From an uncultured Selenomonadales bacterium (GTDB lineage Bacteria > Bacillota > Negativicutes > Selenomonadales > Selenomonadaceae), in contig CAMJQS010000003.1 of NCBI GenBank assembly GCA_946408105.1, positions 1 to 50,514 on the forward strand: a stretch of 50,514 nucleotides of DNA. Reading direction: 5' to 3'. The position numbers and the translations under genes are program-made. The notes under the pieces are model-generated. The model did no database searches and had not been told where the DNA came from. It saw nothing but the letters and a program-made list of their open reading frames with translations. Positions 9,237 through 19,200 of this stretch are shown here, one piece after another (the stretch's first letter is position 1; each line of letters opens with the position of its first letter).

Positions 9237-10016
9237 TCATAAAGTGTACATCTCGTCGAGCCGTCGCAAAAATTTTTTCAGCCGCAAAAGTTCTGCCGCG
9301 TCCGTCACTCGTCGACCCGAATAAAAAAATTTAACGGAAGAAATTTTTTCTGCGTGCTCTGGTTTTAAATTTGTTCGGCGAATCAATTCGTTGACGGTGC
9401 CCGCGTTGCCGTCCAAAATTTTCATGTGCGGCGGCAAAATTTTTTTCAGCGTGTCTTTGAAGTAATTAAAATGCGTGCAGCCCAAGACCAGCGACGAAAA
9501 ATTTTTCCAATCGCAAGCCGCCAACTCGTCGCGCAAATATTTTTCCACGGCCGCCGAATTGAATTCCAATCGCTCCGCGAATTCGACCAGCCGCGGCAAA
9601 GCTTTCAGCTCCGCAAAATTTTCCGCGTGAAGATTTTTTATCAGCCGATGAATTTTTTCGCCCGTGATTGTTATCGCCGTGGCCGCGACCAAAACTTTTT
9701 TGTTCGGGAAAGTGTCCAGCGCGACTTTGAGCGCGGGCTCCATTCCGATTATCGGCAGGGAATATTTTTCGCGCATGGCTTTGACCGCCACCGAAGTTGC
9801 CGTGTTGCACGCCACGACGATTGCTCCGACTTCTTGCGCGATTAAAAATTTGAACGCCGCGTCGACGAAGCCCAAAACTTCTTCGGGCGTCTTCGTGCCG
9901 TAGGGAACGTTGTCTTCGTCCGCGAAAAAAATAAATTCTTCCTGCGGCAAAATTTTCGTCGCGTGGTGCAAAACGCTGAGCCCGCCCATTCCCGAATCGA
10001 AGAAAGCAATTTTCAT
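9237..10016 (-). CDS. murI: Glutamate racemase
   Basis: MKIAFFDSGMGGLSVLHHA, VACNTATSVAV, VLGCTHFNYF. Start set to MKIAFF, overlapping the upstream CDS by 4 nt. Confidence 0.95.
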   Translation of the reverse strand: MKIAFFDSGMGGLSVLHHATKILPQEEFIFFADEDNVPYGTKTPEEVLGFVDAAFKFLIAQEVGAIVVACNTATSVAVKAMREKYSLPIIGMEPALKVALDTFPNKKVLVAATAITITGEKIHRLIKNLHAENFAELKALPRLVEFAERLEFNSAAVEKYLRDELAACDWKNFSSLVLGCTHFNYFKDTLKKILPPHMKILDGNAGTVNELIRRTNLKPEHAEKISSVKFFYSGRRVTDAAELLRLKKFLRRLDEMYTL

Positions 10017-11290
10017 ACGCTCAACCCCGCCGCTTTGATTAAAATAAAAATCGCGAGACCGACGACCGAGCCGACGATTGAGCCGTTGAGCCGAATCCAA
10101 ATGAAATCTTGCTCCGCCTTGTCGTAAACCAAATTGTTGAGCTGTTCTTCCGTCAGTTTGTCGAGCGCGGATTTTGCGACGACGCCCACGAGCGGTTGAG
10201 CGTGGAGAGCCGCCCGCGCCGTCAGTTCGTCGACAAATTTTTCAAAGGCGACCTTGGCGGCGGTGTCTTCGCGCAAAAGTTTTAAAAATCTTTCGTACTC
10301 GTCGTTGAAAAGTTTCATCAGCAGTCCGCCGAGATTTTTTGCGTCGGGCGCGCGAAGTTGATTTTCCAAATGAATCAGCGCGAGTTCGATTGCTTCTTCC
10401 AGCGGCAGAGCCGTCGCCGCGTCGATTTGAATTCGTTCAACCAAGTCTTTAAATTCGGGCGTGTCACTGAGCTCCGAAATTTTTAAGCGGCACTCGTTGA
10501 GCGTGCGTTTGTGCAGTTGAGTGTTGCCCGCCAGTTCGTCGAGGAGCTTAAGCAGTTGAACTTGCATGATTCGCGCGGCCTCTTCAAAGTTCACCAAGTC
10601 CAACATCTGCGCAAGCCCCGCCATCAAAATCGAAAAGCCGCCCATGTTTTTGGTTTTCTCGTTGGCGTACTCTTCCAAAATCGCCTGAAGTTTGTCGCAA
10701 GTTTCGGGCTTGGCGGCGGTGCGTCTCATTGCTTTGACGATGCCGATAAAAATTTCGCGGTCTTTGTCGTTGCGTTTAATGTGCGCGCCGAAATCGTTAA
10801 TCAAACCTTGCGCGGGAATGTCGCGGAGGATTCGGCGCAACTCGTTGGCGATTGATTTGGAGCGCGTCTCTTTGTTTTGCGCGGCGACAAATTTTTTCAC
10901 GACTTTAAAAAGTTCTTCGGCAACGGTCTGGCGGGTTTCGTCGCGGGCAAGGTATTCGACGATTCGCGGCATAAGTTTGAAGTCGCCGAGCTTTTTAAAA
11001 ACAGTTCGCCGCGAAAAAAATTCTTGCTGAACCATGACGACCGAGGCTTTGACGAAATCTTTTCTGCGGCGCGGGAGAATTGCCGTATGGAAAGAAAATC
11101 CCAGCGGCTTTTTGAAGAGAGCCGTCACCGCGAACCAGTCCGCAATGCCGCCGACGAGAGCCGCCTCCGTCACGAATAAAAATCCTTCCGCAAAAATATT
11201 TTCGGGGAAGACGATTTTAAAGCCGACCGCCATTAAGAAAAACAACGCGGCGCAAAGCAAAGTTGTATCCGCCGTGTTCCACCTGTTCAA
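10013..11290 (-). CDS. DUF445-family membrane protein
   Basis: VGGIADWFAVTALFKKPLGFSFHTAILPRRRKDFVKA and C-terminal DFIWIRLNGSIVGSVVGLAIF, typical of DUF445. Confidence 0.88.
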   Translation of the reverse strand: MNRWNTADTTLLCAALFFLMAVGFKIVFPENIFAEGFLFVTEAALVGGIADWFAVTALFKKPLGFSFHTAILPRRRKDFVKASVVMVQQEFFSRRTVFKKLGDFKLMPRIVEYLARDETRQTVAEELFKVVKKFVAAQNKETRSKSIANELRRILRDIPAQGLINDFGAHIKRNDKDREIFIGIVKAMRRTAAKPETCDKLQAILEEYANEKTKNMGGFSILMAGLAQMLDLVNFEEAARIMQVQLLKLLDELAGNTQLHKRTLNECRLKISELSDTPEFKDLVERIQIDAATALPLEEAIELALIHLENQLRAPDAKNLGGLLMKLFNDEYERFLKLLREDTAAKVAFEKFVDELTARAALHAQPLVGVVAKSALDKLTEEQLNNLVYDKAEQDFIWIRLNGSIVGSVVGLAIFILIKAAGLSV

Positions 11291-11311
11291 AAATTTTCAC
11301 CCCTCTAAGAT

Positions 11312-12799
11312 TCAACCTGCGCTGACGTAGCTGCGATTCGGAATGCTCGCCCAATCAATCGCGTTGACGGCGATATTATTTTTCAAGCCGTAAGCCGCGG
11401 CAATGCCGGCCGCCTCGCCCATGCTCATGCACGTCGGCTGAATTCTAACTGCCGCTTGAGCGGGAAAATCCGTGCTGATACACCTGCCGACGACGATTAA
11501 ATTTGAAATTTCGTTCGTGACGAGCGCGCGATAAGGAATTTCATAAAACTCATTTTTGGCAAGCGTCCTGTGAACGTCCAAAACTTCGTCGTGAATGTCA
11601 ATCGGATAAGCACTGCGGCAAACGGCGTCGGGGAATTTTTGCGCGTTGAAGTAATCGTCTTTGGTCATGTAATATTTTCCGTGAATGCGCCACGACTCAC
11701 GGACGCCCAACATGCAGGCTTCGCGGCTGATGTAAGAATTTTTAAAGCCGGGAATATTTTTCCTGAAGAAATGCGCCAGCCGCCGAATCATGATTCGACA
11801 CTCGCGAATGGCTTTGCTCCTGTCCACGGCGTTCGTCGAGCTGTAAAGATACGGAGAAACTTCGGGGCAGTTCATCGACATGGTTCCGGGCTTGCCGAGG
11901 ATTGTGAACGCCTGAATGTAAGCCACGTCGTCTTTGGTCACTTCGCCGCGCTGAATTCCCTCGAAATAAAATTTTTCCGTGTGTGTCGTCTTTGCGAATT
12001 CAAATTCGGGCGGCTTTGATTCGCACCAGCCGTCTTTGAGTTTCTTGACGAAAAATTTGTAGACTTTCATTTCCTCGACGCCGCCCATTTCAAAGCGGAA
12101 ACTCATTTTCTGATTGCGTCCCGTGTGTTCGCTGCCGCGTTCGACTTTGACGCCCGAAAATCTGGAAAGGGTCGCGTCGCCCGTCGCGTCGATAAAAATG
12201 TTCGCTTCAATTTTTCTCAAGCCCTCGACAGTGTGAACAATCGCCGCAGAAATTTTCCCGCCCGCAGTGTTCGTGCCGACGAGCGTCGCGTTGTAAAGAA
12301 CTTCGACTTTGTAATCGGCGCAGAGTTCGTCGTAAATGAAAGCCAAAAGTTCGGGCGTGTATTGCCGAGCGTCGCCGCCGTTTTTATATTTTTCGTCGTC
12401 AACAAAATCAACGTACATTCCGTGCATGGCGAATCTTTTGTTCAAGTCTGTGATGTAGGGCGTGTCGGTGTTCAAAACTCTCGTGGGCATGGCGGGATAG
12501 ACCAGCCCTTGAGTTTGCAGGCCGCCCAAAACAGTTCCCTGCTCAAGCAAAACGACGCTTGCTCCGTTCCTGGCCGCAGTGACAGCCGCCGCCGTTCCTG
12601 CAGGGCCGCCGCCGACGACACAGACATCAGCGCGGAACAAAGTGGGAATATTCGCGCCGTTGAAATTAAAATTTTGAGCAGGAGCAGGTTCGGCCGCCTC
12701 GACGGTTTTGTTTGAGCCGAGAGCAGCTCCGACCGCCGTCACGCCCGCAAGCTTTAATAAATCTCTTCGCGAAATCGGAATAAAAAAACTTTTCTCCAT
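11312..12799 (-). CDS. Tat-type FAD-dependent oxidoreductase (paralog 2)
   Basis: SRRDLLKLAGVTAVGAALG twin-arginine signal; DVCVVGGGPAGTAAAVTAARNGASVVLLEQ Rossmann motif. Confidence 0.88.
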   Translation of the reverse strand: MEKSFFIPISRRDLLKLAGVTAVGAALGSNKTVEAAEPAPAQNFNFNGANIPTLFRADVCVVGGGPAGTAAAVTAARNGASVVLLEQGTVLGGLQTQGLVYPAMPTRVLNTDTPYITDLNKRFAMHGMYVDFVDDEKYKNGGDARQYTPELLAFIYDELCADYKVEVLYNATLVGTNTAGGKISAAIVHTVEGLRKIEANIFIDATGDATLSRFSGVKVERGSEHTGRNQKMSFRFEMGGVEEMKVYKFFVKKLKDGWCESKPPEFEFAKTTHTEKFYFEGIQRGEVTKDDVAYIQAFTILGKPGTMSMNCPEVSPYLYSSTNAVDRSKAIRECRIMIRRLAHFFRKNIPGFKNSYISREACMLGVRESWRIHGKYYMTKDDYFNAQKFPDAVCRSAYPIDIHDEVLDVHRTLAKNEFYEIPYRALVTNEISNLIVVGRCISTDFPAQAAVRIQPTCMSMGEAAGIAAAYGLKNNIAVNAIDWASIPNRSYVSAG

Positions 12800-12805
12800 T
12801 ACAAA

Positions 12806-14296
12806 TCATCCTTTGCTAACGTAACTGCGAATGTGCGCGGGAATTTTCGCCCAATCAATCGCGTTGACTGCGATACCGTTTTCCAAGCCGTAAGCCGCCG
12901 CAATGCCCGCCGCCTCTCCGATACTCGCGCAAGTCGGCTGAATTCTCATTGACGCCTGCAAAATGAAACTCGCGCTGATACATCTGCCGACGACGATTAA
13001 ATTTGAAATTTTTTCCGAGACGAGCGAACGATAAGGAATTTCGTAGAAGCCGCCTGCGGGAAGTTTTTCTGAAACTTTTTCGCCGTGCGCGTCGATAAAC
13101 CAGGCCGTGCGACAAACAGCGTCGGGGAAGCGGCTTTGATTGTGGTAGTCGTCCTCCACGAGATAATATTTTCCTTTAATGCGCCACGATTCGCGCGCGC
13201 CGAGCATGACGGCTTCGCGGCTGATAAAAGCGTTCTCGAAGCCGGGCAAATGTTTAATCAAGTAGCGGGCAATGTTTCGCATCATCTTTCGCCCGAAGGA
13301 AACGGCTTTGCTGTAGCTTACGGGGTCGGTCGCTTTGAATTTCACGGGAATTTCGGGGCAGTTCATGCTCATCACGCCGTTCTTGCCGATAATCGTGTAG
13401 CCCTGCATGTATTCGGCTTCGTCTTGAGTGAGTTCGCCGCTCTCGACGCCGCGCGCCATAAACGCTTCCAACTTGTAGCGTTGCTTGCGGTGCATGGCCT
13501 CGGCGATTTCAAAATACGGGAGCTTCGACTTGCACCAATCCTCCTGCAAATCAATCGCGACGTATTGATAAAGTTTTTGCGTGTCGATGCCGCCCATCTC
13601 GAAACGAAAACTCAACGGCTGATTGTTTCCTGTCTTCTCGTAGCCGCGCTCGTAATCGACGCCCGCATTCCGTGCAAGGTAAGCGTCGCCCGTCCCGTCG
13701 ATAAAAATTTTTGCCTTAACCGCCGTAAGCCCCGCAATCGTCTGAACAATCACCGCAGAAATTTTTCCGCCGCTTACAATCGAATCGACGACGACCGCTT
13801 GATACAAAATGTAGACGCCCGCCGCTTCGCACATCTCGTCATGAATTTCCGCCAAAACTTCGGGATTGTGCCACGTCTGTTGAGTTACGCCGTCGAAAGG
13901 TTCAATGCCCTTCGCGCGAAGTCTTTGCTTGAGTTCGACAAGATAGGGCGTGTCAGAATTCGGCGCGTGCGTGTCCATGAAGGGATAGACGCAACCGAGA
14001 ACGCCGAGGCCGCCGAGCGCAATGCCGCGTTCGATTAAAAGAGTTTCCGCGCCGTTTTTGGCAGCGTTGACGGCCGCCGCCGTGCCCGCAGGTCCTCCGC
14101 CGCAAATGCAAACGTCGACCGAACAGAGCACGGGAATTTTTTTGTTGCCGTATTTAATCGAGTCGCCCGAAATATTTTCCGCAGCCTCCGCGCGATTTAA
14201 TTCGGCCGAGCCGCTCAAGACGACGCCCGCCGCCGTCACGCCCGCAAGTTTCAATAAATCTCTGCGCGAAATCGGAATGGAAAATTTTTGAGCCAA
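12806..14296 (-). CDS. Tat-type FAD-dependent oxidoreductase (paralog 1)
   Basis: SRRDLLKLAGVTAAGVVLSG; DVCICGGGPAGTAAAVNAAKNGAETLLIER; strongly similar to the adjacent paralog. Confidence 0.88.
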   Translation of the reverse strand: MAQKFSIPISRRDLLKLAGVTAAGVVLSGSAELNRAEAAENISGDSIKYGNKKIPVLCSVDVCICGGGPAGTAAAVNAAKNGAETLLIERGIALGGLGVLGCVYPFMDTHAPNSDTPYLVELKQRLRAKGIEPFDGVTQQTWHNPEVLAEIHDEMCEAAGVYILYQAVVVDSIVSGGKISAVIVQTIAGLTAVKAKIFIDGTGDAYLARNAGVDYERGYEKTGNNQPLSFRFEMGGIDTQKLYQYVAIDLQEDWCKSKLPYFEIAEAMHRKQRYKLEAFMARGVESGELTQDEAEYMQGYTIIGKNGVMSMNCPEIPVKFKATDPVSYSKAVSFGRKMMRNIARYLIKHLPGFENAFISREAVMLGARESWRIKGKYYLVEDDYHNQSRFPDAVCRTAWFIDAHGEKVSEKLPAGGFYEIPYRSLVSEKISNLIVVGRCISASFILQASMRIQPTCASIGEAAGIAAAYGLENGIAVNAIDWAKIPAHIRSYVSKG

Positions 14297-14319
14297 AGTA
14301 ATTCACTCCCAAAAAAAAT

Positions 14320-15735
14320 TTAATGCGTCATGTGTTCGATAAGTTGAGAGACGACGAACAAAAACATTCCGACAAGCCCGCCGCAAATCGAACCGTTGAT
14401 ACGAATCATCTGCAAATCGTCCGCCACGTGGCTTTCGACAAACTCTGTCAGCTCGTCGTCGCTGAACTTGTCGAGGCGTTCGCGAATCATCGTGGGAATT
14501 TGTCCGCGGTACTCTTCCAACAAATTTTCGATAAAATTTTTTATCAGCTTGTCGAAACTTTTTTGAAGCTTATCGTCCTTGATGAATTCGTCAATATTCG
14601 CGTCGACGAGATAATCGACGGCCTCTTTCCAAATGACGGGCTTGCGTTCGACTTCGACGACGCGCGGCGTGTTCGGGTTGGCGGCCTGTTGTCGACGGAG
14701 CTTTTCCAAAATTTTCGGGTCGGTCTCGCCTTTGACGTTCACGTCGAGCCACGTCTTTATAAAGTTCGCCGTGTCGAATTTTTGCAGGAAAAGTTTCAGC
14801 AGGTCGTCGAAAAATTTTTTCGTGTTGAGGTTGCCCGCCGCCGACTGAACGAAGCCGCCGAACATTTTAATCATCTCGTCGGCCGCTTGAGCAGTTTCGC
14901 TGTCGACGAGCGCGCCCGTCGTGTTCAAAACTTTTTCGGCGTCGGAAATTTTTTTCTCAACCGTTTCATTTAAGATGTTCAAAATTTTTTCGTCGGTCAA
15001 ATCCATGGAGCTGAGCACGAGCGCACGTCCCGCCGAGTCGCCTTCGTAAGCCTCGCGCAGTTCGGTTATCTTCTTTGAAATTTCTTCCTGCATGTGCGGG
15101 CTGCGCAAAATTTTGTGGCCGGTGTCGAACAGCGCGATTAAAATTTTTCGGCTGTGCTTGTCGTTCGTGACGACTTTAATCACCGCGTCGAAAAGTTTTT
15201 GCGCGTCGAGATTTTTTATTTCCCGCTCAAGAATCGGCGCGATGTCCTTTGAAATTTTTTGCGTGTCGAGCCCGTTGAAAAGTTCCGTCAAAATTTCGCG
15301 CACGAGAGCTTTTGTCTTGTCGCGTCCCTTGTTCTGTTCGAAGTAGTCGATTAAAAGTTGCGCAGTGTTTTCGTCGTGAACGGTCTCCATAATATTTTTC
15401 GTGTTGAGCAAATCGGTGCCGACGAATTCGACGATGGCGTCCATGATTCGTCCGCGGTTGCGCCGCAAAATTTCTGTGTGGAAGCCGATGCCCAGCGGCT
15501 TGCGGAAAAGAGCCGTCACGCCGAACCAGTCGGCCATGCCGCCGATTGTCGCCGCCAAAAATCCGTGATTGAACAGGCCGAGCACGAAGCCGCCCGTCGC
15601 GCCCGTCAAAATAAATTTCAGCGGCGAAATTTCCGGCAACGTCGAAACCGCCAGCAGAGCACTTGCCGCCAAAGTCGCCGTCGCCTTCGTTTTATTTTCC
15701 AAAAAAATTTTCACCTCCGCTATCGTTTGAATCAT
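14320..15735 (-). CDS. DUF445-family membrane protein
   Basis: IGGMADWFGVTALFRKPLGIGFHTEILRRNRGRIMDAI; C-terminal LQMIRINGSICGGLVGMFLF. Confidence 0.88.
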   Translation of the reverse strand: MIQTIAEVKIFLENKTKATATLAASALLAVSTLPEISPLKFILTGATGGFVLGLFNHGFLAATIGGMADWFGVTALFRKPLGIGFHTEILRRNRGRIMDAIVEFVGTDLLNTKNIMETVHDENTAQLLIDYFEQNKGRDKTKALVREILTELFNGLDTQKISKDIAPILEREIKNLDAQKLFDAVIKVVTNDKHSRKILIALFDTGHKILRSPHMQEEISKKITELREAYEGDSAGRALVLSSMDLTDEKILNILNETVEKKISDAEKVLNTTGALVDSETAQAADEMIKMFGGFVQSAAGNLNTKKFFDDLLKLFLQKFDTANFIKTWLDVNVKGETDPKILEKLRRQQAANPNTPRVVEVERKPVIWKEAVDYLVDANIDEFIKDDKLQKSFDKLIKNFIENLLEEYRGQIPTMIRERLDKFSDDELTEFVESHVADDLQMIRINGSICGGLVGMFLFVVSQLIEHMTH

Positions 15736-15775
15736 TTTATCACGAATTTATTTCCGTGTCTTCAAAAATTTTTCA

Positions 15776-15814
15776 CAAAAAAAGAATCCCTCTCGAAGTC
15801 GGGAGGGATTTTTT
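15776..15814 (-). terminator. Rho-independent terminator downstream of pheA
   Basis: Minus strand ATCCCTC-CCGACTTCGA-GAGGGAT followed by TCTTTTTTT; A/T tracts on both sides. Confidence 0.8.
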
Positions 15815-16666
15815 TCAAGCTTGTATGACGGGGAAGACGCCGAGATTTTTTAACCAAATGCTTCTGTCGTAAACGGCGCGGATTGATTCGCGCAGAGCGT
15901 CGTCGCCGGCGTCGGTCTCCAGGTCGAAGAAAAAAATGTACGCGCCCAAAATCGTGCGTGCGGGTCGCGATTCGATTCGGGTCATGTTCACGCCGCGCTT
16001 GGCAAATTCTTCGAGCACGCCGCAAAGAGAACCGGCACGCGAGCCGTCGATTTGGCAGATGATTAAAACTTTGTCGCCGTCGAAAATTTCAATCGGAGCT
16101 GCGTCGCGCGGGCGGTAGTGAATCTCAAAAAATCTCGTGGAGTTGTTCGGGTTGTCTTGAATATTTTTCGCGGCGATTGTCAGGCCGTTGAGTTTTCCTG
16201 CGCGTTCGGTGCAGATGGCTGCAAAATTTTCTTCGGCGGCGGAAACAATTTCTGCGGCGCGGGCGGTCGAGTTCGTCGCGACAATTTCTGCGTCGGGAAA
16301 ATTTTTGTGTAAAAATTTTCTGCACTGCGCGAGCGGCTGCGTGTGCGAAAAAATTTTTTTGACTTGGCCAACGTCGACGAGCGGTTTCGTCATCAAAAAA
16401 TTTTTCACCGGCCAAACGAGTTCGCGGGCAACAGTCAACGTGTCGCTCCTTGCCAGCGTGTCGAGCGTGACGTTTATCGAGCCTTCCAAAGAATTTTCCA
16501 CGGGCACGAGTCCCGCGTCCAATCTGCGCTCCTTAACCGCCGCCAACACGTCGAAGATGTCCGAGCAAATTTCCAACTTAAAATCTTCCCGCAAAAATTT
16601 TTTCAGCCAAAGAGCCGCCTCCTCCGAGTGCGTGCCGCGCGGGCCGAGTATTCCAAACTTTTTCAT
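15815..16666 (-). CDS. pheA: Prephenate dehydratase with ACT domain
   Basis: MKKFGILGPRGTHSEEAA, VPVENSLEGSINVTLD, NSTRFFEI, GSLCGVLEEFAKRGVNMTRIESRPAR. Confidence 0.94.
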   Translation of the reverse strand: MKKFGILGPRGTHSEEAALWLKKFLREDFKLEICSDIFDVLAAVKERRLDAGLVPVENSLEGSINVTLDTLARSDTLTVARELVWPVKNFLMTKPLVDVGQVKKIFSHTQPLAQCRKFLHKNFPDAEIVATNSTARAAEIVSAAEENFAAICTERAGKLNGLTIAAKNIQDNPNNSTRFFEIHYRPRDAAPIEIFDGDKVLIICQIDGSRAGSLCGVLEEFAKRGVNMTRIESRPARTILGAYIFFFDLETDAGDDALRESIRAVYDRSIWLKNLGVFPVIQA

Positions 16667-16667
16667 G

Positions 16668-17324
16668 TCACTCACCAAATTTCAATTTCCCAAGTTCGGG
16701 GAAGAGGTCGCCGATTGATTGTGAAAGTTCTTTCGGCTTGAGCAAATCAATCACGGGTTGCATCACGCGGAAAAATTCTTCGTCGTCCTGCAACAGCGCG
16801 AGGATTGCCGCAGTGTTTGCCGCGTCGGCCAAGGCCGTGTGTTGTGTTCCCTCGAAGTCACGATTCATCGCGCCGATTGCGTGCTTGAGTGCCAGGCTCG
16901 AATGCAAACCGATTCGGTCGTCGAACGCCTTCTGCAAATCTTGCCAACGCTTCTCCAATTTGCTTATGTCGTAGCCCGGCATTTTAAATCGGCATTCGTC
17001 TTTGAGCTGATTAATATCCGAGTTGCTCCACGAATAAAGCGTCATGTCCCACGTGCCAATCCAATCGATGAAGTTTTGAAACGCTTCGGGGAACGTCGGA
17101 TTGTCGGCCACCGTCTCTTGAGTTATGCCCGTCAATTTTGTTATGTGCTTTGTTATCTCGCCGTATTCGGGCTTGACGTAGCATTGGAACTCGTCGACAA
17201 GGTCGTAATTTTCGTCGAGCTTGACCGCACCGATTTCTATAACCTCGTCGGTCGTGAAGCGGCGCACGTCTTTAAAATTTTTGCTGACCGGATTCATTTC
17301 CAAGTCAATCACCACATGAACCAA
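16668..17324 (-). CDS. DEDD-family 3'-5' exonuclease
   Basis: VVIDLEMNP, EIGAVKLDENY, HTALADAANTAAIL (ExoIII/ERI1-like motifs). Confidence 0.85.
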   Translation of the reverse strand: MVHVVIDLEMNPVSKNFKDVRRFTTDEVIEIGAVKLDENYDLVDEFQCYVKPEYGEITKHITKLTGITQETVADNPTFPEAFQNFIDWIGTWDMTLYSWSNSDINQLKDECRFKMPGYDISKLEKRWQDLQKAFDDRIGLHSSLALKHAIGAMNRDFEGTQHTALADAANTAAILALLQDDEEFFRVMQPVIDLLKPKELSQSIGDLFPELGKLKFGE

Positions 17325-17402
17325 ATTTTCAACCTCCCAAAAAAATTTTTCAGTTCCTAATTCCTAATCGCTTTTAAAATTCCTGCCGAAAATTTTCGCG
17401 CC

Positions 17403-17441
17403 GTCAAAAAAGCCCCGTGTGAGCAGCACGGAGCTTTTTTC
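17403..17441. terminator. Terminator-like hairpin inside a divergent intergenic region
   Basis: AAAAAAGCCCCGTGTGAGCAGCACGGAGCTTTTTT; a TATAAT (17454-17459, minus) lies just upstream in the minus direction. Confidence 0.65.
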
Positions 17442-17504
17442 AAGCGTATGTGTATTATATTTTAGGAGAGCTTTAACGAAAGCTTGAGCGAAGTATATCA
17501 TGCG

Positions 17505-17519
17505 TGATAACAATTATCA
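17505..17519. promoter_or_regulatory. Candidate Fur-type box
   Basis: TGATAACAATTATCA differs at one position from the 7-1-7 Fur consensus TGATAATNATTATCA. Confidence 0.5.
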
Positions 17520-17655
17520 AGTGCCTTTTGAAAAATTTTTTCAAGAAATTTTTCGCGCAAGACCTTCGCAAAAAAATATGAAAAAATTTTTTCATGCACT
17601 AACCATACTCAAATGGATTTTATGATATAATGACTGCCCGAAGGGAGGCGGCGCA

Positions 17656-18432
17656 TTGCTGACGAAATTTTTTGAGACAATCGGCAGATTCATGATAAAA
17701 CGCTTTGAAGAATTCGGCACGATAGTTTTGCTCTACGTCGACACGATGAAACAAGTTCCGCACAAGCCGCGAATAAAACTTATCCTCGCGCAGATGTCTC
17801 ATTTGGGCGTTGATTCGTTGATGATAGTTTCATTGACGCTTTTATTTACGGGCGTGGTTTTCACTTTGCAGACAGCGCATGAATTTATTCGTTTCGGCGC
17901 ACAGTCCACGGTCGGCGGAGTAATTGCAATCGCTATCGGCAGAGAGCTGGGGCCGGTCTTGGTCGGCGTGGTGTGTGCGGGTCGAGTGGGCGCGGCCATC
18001 ACTGCGGAGATAAGCACAATGAAAGTAACGGAGCAAATCGACGCGCTCAAAGTCATGGCCGTCAGCCCCGTGAATTATTTAATCGTTCCGCGAATGATAG
18101 CCTGCATGATAGTCGTCCCGATTCTCACGGTCTTTGGAGACGTTATCGGCGTGGCGGGCGGCTGGCTCGTCGCCACACAATATTCGGGCATCAGCTCTTA
18201 CATCTTTACAAATTCGATAAGAATATTCGCGAACATTTACGACTTGACGGGCGGAATGATTAAAGCTATCTTTTTCGGCAACGTCATCGCGGTGCTCGGT
18301 TGCTACTACGGCTTGAACTGCCCCGAAGGCGCGGAAGGCGTCGGCAAGGCCACAACCAAAACCGTCGTCACGTCGATTATCGTAATTTTTATTTTGAACG
18401 CGCTTTTGACGTTCATTATCTACAGCAAATAA
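17656..18432 (+). CDS. mlaE: MlaE-family ABC permease
   Basis: GRELGPVLVGVVCAGRVGAAITAEISTMKVTEQIDALKVMAVSPVNYLIVPR is the MlaE signature; upstream TATAAT near 17626. Confidence 0.95.
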   Translation: MLTKFFETIGRFMIKRFEEFGTIVLLYVDTMKQVPHKPRIKLILAQMSHLGVDSLMIVSLTLLFTGVVFTLQTAHEFIRFGAQSTVGGVIAIAIGRELGPVLVGVVCAGRVGAAITAEISTMKVTEQIDALKVMAVSPVNYLIVPRMIACMIVVPILTVFGDVIGVAGGWLVATQYSGISSYIFTNSIRIFANIYDLTGGMIKAIFFGNVIAVLGCYYGLNCPEGAEGVGKATTKTVVTSIIVIFILNALLTFIIYSK

Positions 18433-18462
18433 AAAATTTTTTCTTAGCCCAAAAGGTGACGC

Positions 18463-19188
18463 ATGATTAAAATTATTAATGTGACAAAAGTTTTCGGAAA
18501 GAAAGTCGCACTCAACAACATAAACTTGGAAATTGCTGACGGCGAAACCCTCGCGATAATCGGCGGGTCGGGCTCCGGCAAGTCGACTTTGCTACGCTTG
18601 ATGATTGGTTTGATTAAACCGACGAGCGGCGAAATTTGGATTGGCGACGACGAAATTTCTCACTTCGACGAAAAAGAAATGATGCGCGTCCGCTTGAAAA
18701 TGGGAATGGTCTTTCAATACAGCGCGCTGTTCGATTCAATGACCGTGGGCGAAAACGTTGCCTTCGGGCTGGTCGAACACACAAACTTCAGCGCGGAAAA
18801 AATTCAAGACGTCGTCCGCGAAAAACTTCGTCAAGTCGGCTTGGAGGGCGTGGAAAACCGTATGCCCAATGAACTTTCGGGCGGCATGAAAAAAAGAGTT
18901 TCTCTGGCGCGGGCGATTGCCTTCGGGCCGGAAATTATTTTTTACGACGAGCCTTCGAGCGGCCTTGACCCGATTATGACAAACAAAATCGACGAGCTGA
19001 TTATCGAGACGCAACGAGCCTTGAAAGTCACGAGCATCGTCGTCACTCACGACATGGTAAGCGCATGCCGAATCGCCGACAGGATTGCCATGGTTTACAA
19101 CGGCGATTTAATTGCGGTCGACACGCCCGAACGCTTCAAAAAAATTCAAGACGACAGAGTCAAAGAATTTTTCCGAATCATAGATTGA
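18463..19188 (+). CDS. mlaF: MlaF-family ABC ATPase
   Basis: Walker A GGSGSGKST, LSGGMKKRVSLARAIAFGPEIIFYDEPSSGLDP. Confidence 0.95.
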   Translation: MIKIINVTKVFGKKVALNNINLEIADGETLAIIGGSGSGKSTLLRLMIGLIKPTSGEIWIGDDEISHFDEKEMMRVRLKMGMVFQYSALFDSMTVGENVAFGLVEHTNFSAEKIQDVVREKLRQVGLEGVENRMPNELSGGMKKRVSLARAIAFGPEIIFYDEPSSGLDPIMTNKIDELIIETQRALKVTSIVVTHDMVSACRIADRIAMVYNGDLIAVDTPERFKKIQDDRVKEFFRIID

Positions 19189-19200
19189 GGCGGTGAAGTT

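Noticed and set aside
13085-14038. 317-aa plus-strand ORF
   Set aside because: Antisense to the FAD oxidoreductase; no recognisable motifs.
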